Assembly (NCBI GenBank): GCA_002104535.1
Contig: NBOG01000002.1
Span: 194,240 to 258,239 of the forward strand
Length of the DNA: 64,000 bases
Source: Cognaticolwellia sediminilitoris
GTDB taxonomy: Bacteria; Pseudomonadota; Gammaproteobacteria; Enterobacterales; Alteromonadaceae
Direction of reading: 5' to 3'
The notes under the pieces are model-generated. The model saw only the letters and a list, made by a program, of their open reading frames with translations, did not search any database and had not been told where the DNA came from. Shown one piece after another: positions 10,233 through 21,194 of the stretch. The translations under genes and the position numbers were made by a program. The stretch's first letter is position 1. Each line of letters opens with the position of its first letter.

Positions 10233-10724
10233 TTATTCAACAATCGTCGTTTCAATTAGAATTTCTTCTTTTGGAACATCGTCATGAAATCCCATACGAC
10301 CGGTATCAACTAAAGTCATTTTATCGACAATGTCCATGCCTTCAACCACTTTACCAAATACACAATAACCCCAACCTTGTACGTCTTCACTTTTAAAGTT
10401 AAGGAAGTCGTTATCGGCTAAGTTAATAAAAAATTGTGCTGAAGCTGAATGTGGGTCTTGCGTGCGCGCCATAGCTAAAGTACCACGAGCATTTGTTAAG
10501 CCATTGTTTGCTTCATTTTTAATTGATTCACGGCTATCTTTTTCGTCCATGCCAGATGCGAATCCGCCACCTTGCGCCATAAAGCCTTTAATAACACGGT
10601 GAAAAATAGTGCCATTGTAAAAGCCATCTTCAGCATATTGTTGGAAATTTTTTGCAGTAACTGGTGCGTTTTCAAAATCTAATTCAATTTTGATGTCACC
10701 TAAGGTTGTTTTAAATGTGATCAT
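10233..10724 (-). CDS. ppiB: Cytoplasmic peptidyl-prolyl cis-trans isomerase B (cyclophilin)
   Basis: Cyclophilin-type prolyl isomerase of 163 aa with no signal peptide. Core motifs [34 protein letters not shown] and [14 protein letters not shown] are intact, including the catalytic Arg of FHRVI. It is the first gene of a two-gene unit with lpxH and is divergent from cysS across a 201-bp gap. Confidence 0.95.
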   Translation of the reverse strand: MITFKTTLGDIKIELDFENAPVTAKNFQQYAEDGFYNGTIFHRVIKGFMAQGGGFASGMDEKDSRESIKNEANNGLTNARGTLAMARTQDPHSASAQFFINLADNDFLNFKSEDVQGWGYCVFGKVVEGMDIVDKMTLVDTGRMGFHDDVPKEEILIETTIVE

Positions 10725-10925
10725 TGTATTTACTCATAAATCTAAAGGAATTTTAACTAGGTAAATTGTAACGTAATAAAAAAAACATTTCTCGGCAAAA
10801 TTTCGCAGCAAATGACTTCAAGCTAATGATTCGTGCTAATACTTCGGGTACAATTGCGATAATTCTCAAATTGAGAATATATCCATTTAATCAAGTATTG
10901 ATATTACATAGGAAAAATCGACGTT

Positions 10926-12308
10926 ATGTTGCAAATTTATAATACCTTAAGCAGGAAAAAAGAAGTTTTTAAACCGATCACTTCCAACAAGGTAGGCTTA
11001 TATGTTTGTGGTATAACCATTTATGACCGTTGCCATATTGGTCATGCGAGAACCTATGTTGCCTTTGATATTATTGCCCGTTATTTTAAATACCTAGGTT
11101 ACGATTTAACGCATGTGCGAAATATTACAGACGTTGACGATAAAATTATTCAACGTGCAAAGGAAAATGGCGAAAGCTGTGAAGCATTAACGTTACGTAT
11201 GACTGAGCAGATGTATCAAGATTTTGATGATCTCAATATTATGCGTCCAGATATTGCTCCGACAGTAACAGGGCATATGGATGAAATTATTGCTTTAGTT
11301 GTGCGTCTGATTGAGCGTGAGCATGCTTATGTTGCTAGTAACGGTGATGTAATGTTTGATGTCAGCAGTTATAAAGACTACGGCCAGTTGAGTCTGCAAA
11401 ATTTAGATATGTTGCAATCTGGCTCTCGAGTTGACATTGATGAAGCTAAACGTAACCCGTTAGATTTTGTCTTGTGGAAAATGGCTAAGCCAGATGAGCC
11501 AAGTTGGGATTCACCTTGGGGTAAAGGTCGTCCAGGCTGGCATATAGAATGTTCAGCCATGAACAGCAAACATTTAGGTGAACATTTTGATATCCATGGT
11601 GGTGGTTCAGATTTACAATTTCCACACCACGAAAATGAAATCGCTCAATCATGCTGTGCCTTTGATACCCCATATGTTAATTATTGGATGCATGGTGGTA
11701 TGGTACAAATTAATAAAGAAAAGATGTCTAAGTCATTAAACAACTTTTTTACTTTACGCAGTGTACTTGATGAATACGACGCTGAAAGTGTCCGTTTCTT
11801 TTTGACCTCAAGCCACTACCGTAGCCAGTTAAATTACTCACAAGATAATTTAACTCAGGCACGTGCAAGTTTAGAACGAATTTATACTGCTTTGCGTGAT
11901 GTTACACCTGTTAAGACCGACTTAAAGGGCAATGAATACGTTCAACGTTTTGAAAAAGCAATGAATGATGATTTTAACTGTCCTGAAGCAATGCCGGTTT
12001 TATTTGAGTTAGCAAAAGAAATTAATCGCATTAAACCTACTGATACTGAGGAAGCTGGAAAATTAGCTTATATATTAGTAGCGCTTGGTGAAGTTTTAGG
12101 TGTTGCACAAAGCTCACCAGAAGACTTTTTACAAGGTAGCGATGCTGATAGTGATGAAGTTGCTGAAATTGAAGCCTTAATCAAGCAACGTAAAGATGCG
12201 CGAGCAAATAAAGACTGGGCTATGGCCGATGACGCCCGAGATAAGCTAGCCGCTTTGAATATTATTTTAGAAGATAGTGCAGGCGGTACAACTTGGCGTA
12301 AAGCTTAA
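10926..12308 (+). CDS. cysS: Cysteinyl-tRNA synthetase
   Basis: Class I synthetase charging tRNA-Cys. The HIGH-type motif HIGHA is at residues 37-41, the zinc ligand Cys28 precedes it, GWHIECSAM contributes a further zinc Cys, and KMSKS is at 266-270. 460 aa, normal for the family. GGAAAAA before ATG 10926 gives a weak ribosome site. The ppiB/cysS divergent arrangement is the same as in many gammaproteobacteria. Confidence 0.97.
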   Translation: MLQIYNTLSRKKEVFKPITSNKVGLYVCGITIYDRCHIGHARTYVAFDIIARYFKYLGYDLTHVRNITDVDDKIIQRAKENGESCEALTLRMTEQMYQDFDDLNIMRPDIAPTVTGHMDEIIALVVRLIEREHAYVASNGDVMFDVSSYKDYGQLSLQNLDMLQSGSRVDIDEAKRNPLDFVLWKMAKPDEPSWDSPWGKGRPGWHIECSAMNSKHLGEHFDIHGGGSDLQFPHHENEIAQSCCAFDTPYVNYWMHGGMVQINKEKMSKSLNNFFTLRSVLDEYDAESVRFFLTSSHYRSQLNYSQDNLTQARASLERIYTALRDVTPVKTDLKGNEYVQRFEKAMNDDFNCPEAMPVLFELAKEINRIKPTDTEEAGKLAYILVALGEVLGVAQSSPEDFLQGSDADSDEVAEIEALIKQRKDARANKDWAMADDARDKLAALNIILEDSAGGTTWRKA

Positions 12309-12358
12309 CATAGACTATTTCACTGTGTATTAGTGTCATATTGCTATTCAGAATAATA

Positions 12359-12390
12359 AAAACCAGTATCCTAGATACTGGTTTTTATTT
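12359..12390. terminator. Bidirectional terminator between cysS and folD
   Basis: AACCAGTAT / ATACTGGTT stem (12361-12369 with 12375-12383), 5-nt loop, A-run before and T-run after; lies between convergent genes. Confidence 0.85.
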
Positions 12391-12434
12391 ATTGTAATTA
12401 CTTTTTAGTGACAAACTTCTATAAGCATTAAATC

Positions 12435-13289
12435 TTAGTTATGAAACTCTTCACAAGCAATTAACGTATTTTCAATTAAACATGCCACGGTCATTGGGCC
12501 AACACCGCCTGGAACGGGGGTAATATGGCTGGCACTTTCTTTTGCTAAAGCAAAGCCAACATCACCAACAAGCTTACCGTTATCTAAGCGGTTAATGCCA
12601 ACATCGATCACAATAGCGCCTTTTTTAATCCACTCACCAGGAATAAACTCAGGTTTTCCAACTGCAACGACCAATAAGTCAGCGTTTCTTACTTTTGTTT
12701 CTAAGTCTTTAGTGAATCTATGTGTTGTTGTTACCGTACAGCCTGCAAGCAGAAGTTCTAAGGTCATAGGGCGACCGACGATATTTGATGCACCTACAAC
12801 AACTGCTTCTACGCCATGAGGGTCAATTCCTGTTGAAGCGATTAACTCCATAATACCTTTGGGAGTACATGGACGCAGACCAGGTTGACGCAGCGCTAAT
12901 TTACCAACATTGTTTGGGTGGAATCCATCAACATCTTTTTTAGGGTTAATATGCTCAATAATTAAATTGGCATCTAAACCCTGAGGAAGAGGCAACTGAA
13001 CAAGTATGCCGTCGATAGCGTCATCGTTATTTAATTCATCGATTAAATTAAATAACTCATCTTGTGAAGTGCTTGGTGGTAAATCATAAGAGCGAGAAAC
13101 AAAGCCAACTTCTTCACAGGCTCTTCTTTTACTTCCTACATAAACTTGTGATGCAGGATCGCTACCGACCAAAATCACGGCTAAACCGGGTGCACGCAAA
13201 CCATTTTTAATGCGTTGTTGTACTTTCTCTTTAACAGAATGTCGTAGTTGTTGGGCGATCAATTTACCGTCAATAAGTGCTGCTGTCAT
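12435..13289 (-). CDS. folD: Methylenetetrahydrofolate dehydrogenase / methenyltetrahydrofolate cyclohydrolase
   Basis: Bifunctional one-carbon enzyme interconverting 5,10-methylene- and 10-formyl-tetrahydrofolate with NADP. Signature stretches are [20 protein letters not shown] (with the catalytic Lys of VGSKR), [36 protein letters not shown] and [16 protein letters not shown]. 284 aa, full length. It is divergent from the tRNA operon downstream. Confidence 0.97.
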   Translation of the reverse strand: MTAALIDGKLIAQQLRHSVKEKVQQRIKNGLRAPGLAVILVGSDPASQVYVGSKRRACEEVGFVSRSYDLPPSTSQDELFNLIDELNNDDAIDGILVQLPLPQGLDANLIIEHINPKKDVDGFHPNNVGKLALRQPGLRPCTPKGIMELIASTGIDPHGVEAVVVGASNIVGRPMTLELLLAGCTVTTTHRFTKDLETKVRNADLLVVAVGKPEFIPGEWIKKGAIVIDVGINRLDNGKLVGDVGFALAKESASHITPVPGGVGPMTVACLIENTLIACEEFHN

Positions 13290-13498
13290 AATACTTCACA
13301 AGTAGGCTGAAAAACGGACATATTTTCGCATATTAGAAAGCTTATTTATAGAAAATAACACCGACAGTTTAAAATTTTTTATTTTATTTAAAAAGAAAGC
13401 ATTTTTAATGACTTTTGACATTAAAAGTGAATTTTTAGTGTTATTTTAACCAAGGTGCTGTAAAAGTGAGCGAACAAGCTTTTTTTTATAAAAAGTGT

Positions 13499-13539
13499 TT
13501 GACGCGCAACGGGCAACTAGGTAATATCCGCACCCGTTG
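13499..13539 (+). promoter_or_regulatory. Promoter of the tRNA operon
   Basis: TTGACG (13499-13504), 17-bp spacer, TAATAT (13522-13527), then a GC-rich discriminator, as expected for a stringently controlled stable-RNA promoter. A 7-bp inverted repeat, CAACGGG at 13507-13513 and CCCGTTG at 13533-13539, brackets the -10; whether it binds anything is unknown. Transcription would start near 13533, about 30 nt before the first tRNA. Confidence 0.8.
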
Positions 13540-13565
13540 AGAACGCAAGCGTTTTTAACAAATGT

Positions 13566-13642
13566 CGGTGATTAGCGCAGCTTGGTAGCGCACTTGGTTT
13601 GGGTCCAAGGGGTCGCAAGTTCGAATCTTGCATCACCGACCA
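13566..13642 (+). tRNA. tRNA-Pro(TGG), first copy
   Basis: 77 nt, acceptor CGGTGAT / ATCACCG, encoded ACCA end. Anticodon stem CTTGG/CCAAG with loop TTTGGGT gives anticodon TGG at 13600-13602. T-arm GCAAGTTCGAATCTTGC. Identical in sequence to the copy at 14098-14174. Confidence 0.97.
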
Positions 13643-13835
13643 CTTTTTCTTTCTTAATACTCTAAGTAATTTGAAAGACCAAGTATTGGTTTGAGTGTTC
13701 TAAAGTTCAGTCGCAGTTTGAATTTTACATCACTAACCACTTTTTCTTTCTTAATACTCTAAGTAATTTGAAAGACCAAGTATTGGTTTGGGTGTTCTAA
13801 AGTTCAGTCGCAGTTTGAATTTTACATCACGACCA
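13641..13835 (+). repeat. Two tandem ~97-bp units holding decayed tRNA-Pro 3' halves
   Basis: Unit 1 starts at 13641 and unit 2 at 13738 (97-bp period); they differ at only a few positions. Each consists of a spacer starting CACTTTTTCTTTCTTAATA and a degenerate copy (13685-13739 and 13782-13835) of the tRNA-Pro anticodon loop, T-arm and CCA end (ATTGGTTTGGGT...TTTACATCAC..ACCA). The T-arm has lost pairing, so these cannot be functional tRNAs. They look like products of duplication of the tRNA 3' half plus spacer. Confidence 0.9.
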
Positions 13836-13907
13836 CTTTTTCATTTTTAATGAAAAATGAATAAACTTTCTATATAGTAGGTTTGTTCAAGCTTTTGTAG
13901 GTAATGT

Positions 13908-13984
<77 letters not shown>

Positions 13985-13990
13985 TACAAT

Positions 13991-14067
13991 GGTGGCTATA
14001 GCTCAGTTGGTAGAGCCCCGGATTGTGATTCCGGTTGTCGAGGGTTCAAGTCCCTTTAGCCACCCCA
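13991..14067 (+). tRNA. tRNA-His(GTG)
   Basis: 77 nt, nearly identical to E. coli tRNA-His: GGTGGCTATAGCTCAG at the 5' end with the extra G(-1), loop TTGTGAT giving anticodon GTG, and the GCCACCCCA 3' end. Six bp after tRNA-Arg, as in the arg-his-leu-pro operon of Enterobacteria, but the Leu gene is absent here. Confidence 0.97.
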
Positions 14068-14097
14068 TTTTTTGTATTGGTTTGTAGAAAAGTATAT

Positions 14098-14174
14098 CGG
14101 TGATTAGCGCAGCTTGGTAGCGCACTTGGTTTGGGTCCAAGGGGTCGCAAGTTCGAATCTTGCATCACCGACCA
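14098..14174 (+). tRNA. tRNA-Pro(TGG), second copy
   Basis: Identical to the copy at 13566-13642, including ACCA end. It closes the Arg-His-Pro cluster and is again followed by degenerate tRNA-Pro 3' fragments. Confidence 0.97.
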
Positions 14175-14250
14175 CTTTCTTTTCAATATCTCACATCTAA
14201 TTATTTCAATAATTCAATAATTCAATATTTGAATACTACTTGTCCAAAAC

Positions 14251-14515
14251 ATTGGTTTGGGTGCTATCAAGTTCAGTCGCAAGTTCGAATCTTGCTTCAC
14301 CGACCACTTTCTTTTCAAGACTCCAAAATTCATTAATTCAATATCTGAATACCGACCAAAACATTGGTTTGGGTGCCATCAAGTTCAGTCGCAAGCTCGT
14401 ATCTTGCATCACCGACCACTTTCTTTTTTAATATCTAAAAAATTCAAAATCTGAATATCAGCTCATTCAAAACATGGGTTTGTTGGGTGTTATCAAATTC
14501 AGTTTCAAGTTCCCC
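14251..14515 (+). repeat. Three further decayed tRNA-Pro 3' halves
   Basis: Copies at 14251-14306, 14363-14418 and 14472-14515, spaced 112 and 109 bp, each followed or preceded by AT-rich spacer starting CTTTCTTTT. The first keeps the T-arm and ACCGACCA end with one mismatch to the real tRNA; the second has a few; the third is badly eroded. Like the upstream array, all carry the same replacement in the anticodon 3' stem (GGGTGCTATCAAGTTCA-type where the tRNA has GGGTCCAAGG), so all five copies on both sides share one defective ancestor. Confidence 0.88.
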
Positions 14516-14972
14516 CTTGTTTAACTAAGCATTTTAAACATTGTATTTTTGTAAATTAAATCGTTAAAACTCATGCTTGGAAAACATAAAATTTATAAAC
14601 GACGAACAAAAATGTATAAACAATCCCACTTTTCGACACTTTATTGATAAAACACAGGTTAATTTAAATATGTATTTCCTTTCAAACTTTTGAAAATTTC
14701 TAAATATAATAATGTTTTACCGTACTTTTGATGCTGCAAGCTTTCCGATTCCATTTAAATTTCAATTTATTTTCGTTCTATGCTCGACTCTTGTTTAAAG
14801 CATCGCTATAATTTCGCGTCATTATTTTAATCTGAACATCTTTATCGGATTTTCCGGGCTCTGTTGGTTTATGCTAACAAGCTGAATACAAAATTTTGTT
14901 AAAAAGTTTTGTTGACTATATTTAGATGCGTTATAAAAAGCGTACATACGCTAAGTTTTTTGAGGTAATTAA
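14516..14972. other. Intergenic region before tig
   Basis: AT-rich, no ORF worth calling and no clear U-tract terminator for the tRNA operon. TTGACT at 14912-14917 is followed by TTATAA only 13 bp later, so I do not commit to a promoter, although the tig promoter must lie here. Confidence 0.5.
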
Positions 14973-16280
14973 ATGCAAGTTTCAGTTGAGACTACACAAG
15001 GTTTGGAACGTCGTTTAACGATTTCAGTTCCTGCCGAAACAGTAGATGTTGAAGTTAAAAATCGTCTTCGCCACATTGGCAAGACCCAACGTATCAATGG
15101 TTTCCGTCCAGGTAAAGTGCCACCATCAGTAATTCAAAAGCGCTATGGTCAATCTGTTCGCCAAGAAGTTGCTGGTGAATTAATGCAACGTAATTTTGTT
15201 GATGCGATTGTTGCTGAAAAATTAAACCCAGCAGGCCGTCCTTCTTTCGTAGCGAAAAGCAACGAAGATGGTAAAGCATTAGAATTTGAAGCGACATTTG
15301 AGATTTATCCTGAAGTTGTTTTAAAAGATTTAGATAAAATTGCTGTAGAACGTCCAGCAGTTGAAGTTACAGATGCTGATCTTGATGAAATGTTTGAAAC
15401 ATTACAAAATCAACATAAAACTTGGAAAGAAAACAAACGTAAAACCAAAAAAGGCGATAAATTAACAATCGACTTTAATGGTCGCGTTGATGGCGAAGAA
15501 TTTGAAGGCGGAAAAGCTGAAGGTTTTGAACTTGAATTAGGCTCTGGCCGCATGATCCCTGGTTTCGAAAAAGAAATCACTGGCATGAAAGTTGGTGAAG
15601 AAAAAACTATTACTGTTACTTTCCCTGATGATTACCATGCTGAAAAGCTTAAAGGTAAAGATGCAGAGTTCGATATCGTAGTTCACAAAACTGAAGGTCC
15701 TGTTTTACCTGAAATCAATGACGAGTTTGCGAAACTTTTCGGCGTTGAAGAAGGTGGTGTTGATGCACTTCGTGAAGAAGTTGGCAAAAACATGACGCGT
15801 GAACTTAACCAAGCTGTTAAAGCGAAGGTTAAAGAACAAGTAATCGAAGGTTTACTTGCTGCTAACGAATTAGATATTCCAGCTGCCTTAATCGCGCAAG
15901 AAGTTGACGTATTGCGCAAGCAAGCTATGCAACGTTTTGCTGGCCAAATGGATCCGAACAACTTACCTGAGCTTCCGGCAGAAATGTTTGAAGAACAAGC
16001 AAAGCGCCGTGTTAAAACAGGTTTGCTTTTAGGTGAAGTGATTAAAGTTAACGAATTGAAAGTTGACGAAGCTAAAGTAAATGAACTTATTGAGTCTGCT
16101 GCTTCTGCTTACGAAGATCCTGCTGAAGTTATCGAGTACTACAAAACTAACAAAGAGCTTAATCAACAAATGCAAAATGTTGCATTAGAAGAACAAGCAG
16201 TTGAATTGTTACTTGAAAGCGCAAAAGTGAAAAACAAGAAAGCCAGCTTCAAAGATATTATGAATCCTGAAGGTAAATAG
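14973..16280 (+). CDS. tig: Trigger factor (ribosome-bound chaperone / prolyl isomerase)
   Basis: Chaperone that docks at the ribosomal exit tunnel. Domains in order: N-terminal ribosome-binding domain with the signature GFRPGKVP (near residues 43-50), FKBP-type PPIase domain (about 150-245, [20 protein letters not shown]), and C-terminal helical arms. 435 aa, full length. GAGG precedes ATG 14973. tig-clpP-clpX-lon order is the standard one in gammaproteobacteria. Confidence 0.98.
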   Translation: MQVSVETTQGLERRLTISVPAETVDVEVKNRLRHIGKTQRINGFRPGKVPPSVIQKRYGQSVRQEVAGELMQRNFVDAIVAEKLNPAGRPSFVAKSNEDGKALEFEATFEIYPEVVLKDLDKIAVERPAVEVTDADLDEMFETLQNQHKTWKENKRKTKKGDKLTIDFNGRVDGEEFEGGKAEGFELELGSGRMIPGFEKEITGMKVGEEKTITVTFPDDYHAEKLKGKDAEFDIVVHKTEGPVLPEINDEFAKLFGVEEGGVDALREEVGKNMTRELNQAVKAKVKEQVIEGLLAANELDIPAALIAQEVDVLRKQAMQRFAGQMDPNNLPELPAEMFEEQAKRRVKTGLLLGEVIKVNELKVDEAKVNELIESAASAYEDPAEVIEYYKTNKELNQQMQNVALEEQAVELLLESAKVKNKKASFKDIMNPEGK

Positions 16281-16315
16281 ACCTTTTAGATTGACATTTT
16301 GCTGAGCAATCGCTT

Positions 16316-16353
16316 AAATGGCTTATATGGGGACATATGAGCCATTTTTTTAT
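16316..16353 (+). terminator. Terminator/attenuator between tig and clpP
   Basis: Fourteen-bp stem (AAATGGCTTATATG at 16316-16329 with 16334-16347, one G-T pair), 4-nt loop, then a T-run. The clpP ribosome site AAGGA (16358-16362) lies directly after, so clpP needs either read-through or its own promoter. Confidence 0.8.
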
Positions 16354-16369
16354 AAAAAAGGAAAGTTAG

Positions 16370-17008
16370 TTGTTTACTTCTCAAAATAATTCTCACGATT
16401 TAACTAGTGTAACCGAAAGTGCTTTAGTACCAATGGTTGTTGAACAAACTGCCAAAGGCGAGCGCTCGTACGATATATATTCAAGACTACTAAAAGAGCG
16501 CGTTATTTTCCTTTGTGGTCAGGTTGAAGATCATATGGCCAACTTAATTGTTGCCCAAATGCTATTTTTAGAATCAGAAAGTCCAGATAAAGATATTTAT
16601 TTATATATCAATTCTCCAGGTGGTTCTGTTACCGCAGGTATGGCTATTTACGACACAATGAAGTTTATCAAGCCAAATGTAAGTACGGTTTGTATTGGTC
16701 AAGCTGCTAGTATGGGCGCATTTTTGCTTTCTGGTGGTGCTAAGGGGAAACGTTATTGTCTACCTAATGCACGTGTCATGATCCATCAGCCGCTAGGTGG
16801 CTTCCAAGGTCAAGCATCTGATTTTGAAATTCATGCAAAAGAAATTTTATATATCAAAAGTAAGCTTAATCGTTTAATGGCTGAGCATACAGGGCAATCA
16901 CTAGAGAAAGTATCTGGTGATACTGACCGTGATAATTTCTTAAGTGCTGAAAGTGCAGTTGAATATGGTTTAGTTGATGCCATATTAGAACAAAGAATAG
17001 ATAAATAA
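16370..17008 (+). CDS. clpP: ATP-dependent Clp protease proteolytic subunit
   Basis: Serine protease subunit forming the 14-mer chamber that works with ClpX (and ClpA). Catalytic Ser114 in [11 protein letters not shown], His in [10 protein letters not shown], Asp in [10 protein letters not shown]. 212 aa. TTG 16370 is used as start because AAGGA lies 7 bp upstream and no ATG fits; the N-terminal propeptide-like stretch ([13 protein letters not shown]) is cleaved off in the E. coli enzyme. Confidence 0.97.
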   Translation: MFTSQNNSHDLTSVTESALVPMVVEQTAKGERSYDIYSRLLKERVIFLCGQVEDHMANLIVAQMLFLESESPDKDIYLYINSPGGSVTAGMAIYDTMKFIKPNVSTVCIGQAASMGAFLLSGGAKGKRYCLPNARVMIHQPLGGFQGQASDFEIHAKEILYIKSKLNRLMAEHTGQSLEKVSGDTDRDNFLSAESAVEYGLVDAILEQRIDK

Positions 17009-17100
17009 CGCGGTTATTTATTATTCGCGTTGTTATTTGCGCGATTTATGAAATACTGGTCAGTATTAGTTTGAAAAATTTAAAATATTAGAGGTACCGT

Positions 17101-18378
17101 ATGACCGATATGAAAACAGGTGACGGTGATGACGGTAAGCTACTGTATTGCTCATTTTGTGGTAAAAGTCAGCATGAAGTACGTAAGTTAATTGCAGGCC
17201 CTTCTGTGTTTGTTTGTGATGAATGTGTTGAGTTATGCAACGACATTATTCGCGAAGAAATTAAAGAAATTTCGCCTAAGCAAGAAAAAGAAAGCTTACC
17301 AACGCCAAAAGAAATTCGAGAAAGCTTAGATGACTATGTTATCGGGCAAGAGCACGCTAAAAAAGTACTCGCTGTTGCAGTGTATAACCATTATAAGCGT
17401 TTACGTAATGGTGACTCACATAATGGCGTTGAGCTGAGCAAAAGTAATATTTTGTTAATTGGACCAACAGGTAGTGGTAAAACATTATTGGCCCAGACTT
17501 TAGCGCGTTTATTAGACGTACCATTTACTATGGCTGATGCAACAACATTAACTGAAGCGGGTTATGTTGGTGAAGATGTTGAAAACATCATTCAAAAGCT
17601 GTTACAAAAATGTGACTATGACGTTGAAAAAGCACAACGCGGTATTGTCTATATTGATGAAATTGATAAAATTTCGAGAAAATCTGACAACCCATCAATC
17701 ACGCGAGATGTATCGGGCGAGGGTGTACAACAAGCCTTGCTTAAACTGATTGAAGGTACAATTGCTTCAGTACCTCCACAAGGTGGTCGTAAACATCCTC
17801 AACAAGAGTTTTTACAGGTTGATACCTCTAAAATCTTATTTATCTGTGGTGGTGCATTTGCAGGCCTTGATAAAGTTGTCGAGCAACGTTGTCATACTGG
17901 TACAGGTATTGGTTTTGGTGCGACAGTTCGTGGTAAAGACCAAGAGAAAACATTAACACAGCGTTTCCAAGATGTTGAGCCAGAAGATTTAGTTAAATAC
18001 GGTCTTATTCCAGAATTTATTGGACGTTTACCGGTTGTTGCAACATTGACCGAGCTTGACCAAGACGCCTTGATCCAAATTTTACAAGAGCCAAAAAATG
18101 CTTTAACTAAGCAATTTACAGCACTTTTTGATATGGAAAATGTTGAACTTGAGTTTAGAGAAGACGCTTTATCGGCTATTGCGCATAAAGCAATGGTGCG
18201 TAAAACCGGCGCTCGTGGCCTTCGTTCTATTGTTGAAGGTGTGTTACTTGAAACAATGTATGAGCTGCCTTCAATGGAAAATGCGGTAAAAGTTGTCGTT
18301 GATGAAACTGTCATCAAAGGTGAATCTAAGCCGATTATTATTTACGAAACGCAGCAAGACAAAGCCTCTTCGGAATAA
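17101..18378 (+). CDS. clpX: ATP-dependent Clp protease ATPase subunit ClpX
   Basis: AAA+ unfoldase for ClpP. N-terminal four-Cys zinc domain ([11 protein letters not shown] ... CDECVELC), Walker A GPTGSGKT at 121-128, Walker B IDEIDKI, and the IGF-type ClpP-docking loop ([10 protein letters not shown]). 425 aa. GAGG precedes ATG 17101. It follows clpP by 92 bp. Confidence 0.98.
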   Translation: MTDMKTGDGDDGKLLYCSFCGKSQHEVRKLIAGPSVFVCDECVELCNDIIREEIKEISPKQEKESLPTPKEIRESLDDYVIGQEHAKKVLAVAVYNHYKRLRNGDSHNGVELSKSNILLIGPTGSGKTLLAQTLARLLDVPFTMADATTLTEAGYVGEDVENIIQKLLQKCDYDVEKAQRGIVYIDEIDKISRKSDNPSITRDVSGEGVQQALLKLIEGTIASVPPQGGRKHPQQEFLQVDTSKILFICGGAFAGLDKVVEQRCHTGTGIGFGATVRGKDQEKTLTQRFQDVEPEDLVKYGLIPEFIGRLPVVATLTELDQDALIQILQEPKNALTKQFTALFDMENVELEFREDALSAIAHKAMVRKTGARGLRSIVEGVLLETMYELPSMENAVKVVVDETVIKGESKPIIIYETQQDKASSE

Positions 18379-18400
18379 TTTTTTCGATAAGTTAAATTAA

Positions 18401-18439
18401 AAAGTGACGTTAGCCATCAGGTTAACGTCACTTTTTTTT
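18401..18439 (+). terminator. Terminator after clpX
   Basis: Stem AAAGTGACGTTA / TTAACGTCACTTT (18401-18412 with 18422-18434) and a run of eight T. Separates clpPX from lon. Confidence 0.9.
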
Positions 18440-18447
18440 GTTTATCT

Positions 18448-18476
18448 GTTGAAAGTATTTACAAACGCCCCATATA
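18448..18476 (+). promoter_or_regulatory. Sigma-32 (heat-shock) promoter of lon
   Basis: GTTGAAA at 18448-18454 and CCCCATATA at 18468-18476, separated by 13 bp. This matches the RpoH consensus CTTGAAA / CCCCATNTA at all but one base of the core elements. Predicted start near 18483, about 70 nt before the lon ATG. E. coli lon is also RpoH-controlled. Confidence 0.8.
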
Positions 18477-18555
18477 CAATTACATACTCATACCAATATA
18501 TTAGTCCAATTGGTATTATCAAATTACATCATACTATTCACCGAGAGAGTAACCA

Positions 18556-20904
18556 ATGACTAAAGAGTTATCTGGCGTAGTTGAAATTCCCGTATTAGCC
18601 TTACGTGATGTCGTTGTCTATCCACAAATGGTTATCCCATTATTTGTTGGTCGCGAAAAATCTATCCGTTGTCTTGATATGGCAAATGAAAACGATAAAC
18701 AAATTTTTCTTGTGGCACAAAAAGATGCCGCGGTAGATGATCCAACGCAAAGCGATCTCTATAAAACCGGCACTGTTGCTACTATTTTACAAATGCTTAA
18801 ATTGCCAGACGGCACGGTTAAAGTGTTAGTTGAAGGCGTACGAAGAGCGCAAATAACAGAATTTGTTGAAACCGATGAGTATTTTACTGCCAATGCAGAC
18901 TTTTTAAGTGTTGAAGGCGAGCCCGACGATAGCACTGAAGTGTTAATTCGCTCAGCAATTTCACAGTTTGAAGGCTACGTTAAGTTAAATAAAAAAATAC
19001 CGCCAGAGGTATTAACTTCTGTCTCAGGTATTGATGATGCTGAACAATTAGCTGACACCATGGCGGCGCACATGCCGTTGAAGCTAGTTGATAAACAAAA
19101 AGTATTAGAAATCACCCATGTTTCACAGCGCCTAGAGTTTTTAATGGCATTGATGGAAGGTGAGATTGACTTACTGCAAGTTGAGAAAAAAATCCGTACA
19201 CGCGTTAAAAAGCAAATGGAAAAAAGTCAACGCGAGTATTATTTGAATGAGCAAATGAAAGCCATTCAAAAAGAATTAGGTGATGACGAAGAAGGCAGCA
19301 ATGAAGTTGAGCAAATCGAAAAGCAAATCGAAGATGCTCAAATGCCGAAAGAAGCTAAAGACAAAACTTTAACTGAATTAAAAAAATTAAAAATGATGTC
19401 ACCGATGTCTGCTGAAGCCACAGTTGTGCGTAGCTACATCGATTGGATGATCAGTGTTCCTTGGAAGAAGCGCAGCAAATTAAAGCGAAATCTTAAATTA
19501 GCACAAGAAGTATTAGATAAAGACCATTACGGCCTTGATAAAGTAAAAGAGCGTATTCTTGAGTATCTAGCCGTTCAACAACGTGTTAGTCAATTGAAAG
19601 GGCCTATTTTGTGTTTAGTGGGGCCTCCTGGTGTTGGTAAAACGTCACTCGGTCAGTCTATTGCTAAATCAACGGGTCGTAAGTATGTTCGTATGGCACT
19701 GGGCGGTGTTCGTGATGAAGCTGAAATTCGTGGCCATAGAAGAACTTATATTGGTTCATTACCCGGTAAGTTAATTCAAAAAATCGCTAAAGTTGGTGTT
19801 AAAAATCCGTTATTTCTCCTAGATGAAATAGATAAAATGGCATCTGATATGCGCGGCGACCCAGCATCAGCATTATTAGAAGTATTAGATCCTGAGCAAA
19901 ACAGTAGCTTTAATGACCATTATCTAGAAGTCGACTATGACTTATCTGACGTAATGTTTGTTGCTACGTCAAATAGCATGGATATTCCAGGTCCGTTACT
20001 GGACCGAATGGAAGTAATTCGTTTATCGGGTTATACCGAAGATGAAAAGCTTAACATTGCTAAAAATCATTTGCTTAATAAACAGATTGAGCGAAATGGT
20101 CTGAAAAGCTCAGAAATAGAAATCGAAGACAGTGCAATTATCGGTATTATTCGTTACTACACTCGCGAGGCTGGTGTGCGTGCGTTAGAGCGCGATATAT
20201 CTAAACTTTGCCGGAAAGCGGTGAAATCTATTTTATTAGACAAAAGCATTAAAAAAGTCACCATCAACCAAGAGAATTTATCAGAGTTCCTAGGTGTACA
20301 ACGTTTTGATTATGGTAAAGCTGATGATGAAAATCGTATTGGCTTAGTTACAGGTCTTGCATGGACACAGGTTGGCGGCGAGTTATTGACTATAGAAACT
20401 GCTTCTGTCCCAGGCAAAGGTAAGTTGAGTTATACCGGTTCGCTTGGTGATGTTATGCAAGAATCGATACAAGCAGCGATGACGGTAGTTCGTAGTCGTA
20501 CTGAAAAATTACGCATCAACAGCGATTTTCATGAAAAGCGTGATATTCATGTGCATGTACCTGAGGGCGCAACGCCAAAAGATGGTCCAAGTGCTGGTAT
20601 TGGTATGTGTACCGCTTTAGTGTCGAGCTTAACGGGTAATCCAGTTAAAGCCGATGTGGCGATGACGGGTGAGATAACATTACGTGGTGAAGTATTAGCT
20701 ATTGGCGGTTTAAAAGAAAAGTTACTAGCAGCTCATCGTGGTGGCATAAAAACAGTCATTATTCCAAAAGATAATGAGCGTGATTTAGCCGAAATACCAG
20801 ACAATGTGAAGGCTGATTTAGCCATCTACCCGGTTAAATGGATAGATGAAGTGCTACAAATAGCCTTAGAGCATCCGGTTGAAAAATGGCAAGCAGACAG
20901 CTAA
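18556..20904 (+). CDS. lon: ATP-dependent protease Lon
   Basis: AAA+ serine protease degrading misfolded and regulatory proteins. N-terminal substrate-binding domain, Walker A GPPGVGKTS at 356-364, and the catalytic Ser679/Lys722 dyad (KDGPSAGIGM; GGLKEKLLAAHRGG), with the same numbering as E. coli Lon. 782 aa. GAGAG precedes ATG 18556. A heat-shock promoter lies upstream. Confidence 0.98.
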   Translation: MTKELSGVVEIPVLALRDVVVYPQMVIPLFVGREKSIRCLDMANENDKQIFLVAQKDAAVDDPTQSDLYKTGTVATILQMLKLPDGTVKVLVEGVRRAQITEFVETDEYFTANADFLSVEGEPDDSTEVLIRSAISQFEGYVKLNKKIPPEVLTSVSGIDDAEQLADTMAAHMPLKLVDKQKVLEITHVSQRLEFLMALMEGEIDLLQVEKKIRTRVKKQMEKSQREYYLNEQMKAIQKELGDDEEGSNEVEQIEKQIEDAQMPKEAKDKTLTELKKLKMMSPMSAEATVVRSYIDWMISVPWKKRSKLKRNLKLAQEVLDKDHYGLDKVKERILEYLAVQQRVSQLKGPILCLVGPPGVGKTSLGQSIAKSTGRKYVRMALGGVRDEAEIRGHRRTYIGSLPGKLIQKIAKVGVKNPLFLLDEIDKMASDMRGDPASALLEVLDPEQNSSFNDHYLEVDYDLSDVMFVATSNSMDIPGPLLDRMEVIRLSGYTEDEKLNIAKNHLLNKQIERNGLKSSEIEIEDSAIIGIIRYYTREAGVRALERDISKLCRKAVKSILLDKSIKKVTINQENLSEFLGVQRFDYGKADDENRIGLVTGLAWTQVGGELLTIETASVPGKGKLSYTGSLGDVMQESIQAAMTVVRSRTEKLRINSDFHEKRDIHVHVPEGATPKDGPSAGIGMCTALVSSLTGNPVKADVAMTGEITLRGEVLAIGGLKEKLLAAHRGGIKTVIIPKDNERDLAEIPDNVKADLAIYPVKWIDEVLQIALEHPVEKWQADS

Positions 20905-21194
20905 AAGTGCAAAAAAGTAGTTTTTTTTGTACAAAAACTTAAAAAAACAGCAAAAAATTTGAAAAAAACGCAATTAAGGCTTTTCAAACGCTGAAACTAT
21001 GTTAAGTTAATGACGCTGATAACGCTAGAGCCCCTATTAATAAGGGGTATAGTAGAGATAAAAATAATTATCAAAAATTTTAGTTTTCTTTAACTCGGCG
21101 CTTGATGTTCGAAATGAAGCTTGATATAAAGTTTCTGCAGGACGCTAACAACAGAAGATAGCGCTGAATAATAACAATTGAAGGGGAATACACT

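Noticed and set aside
14240-14454. Two short overlapping frames after the second tRNA-Pro
   Set aside because: They lie entirely in the tRNA-derived repeats and translate the repeat units.
14912-14937. Sigma-70 promoter TTGACT...TTATAA for tig
   Set aside because: The spacer is only 13-14 bp.
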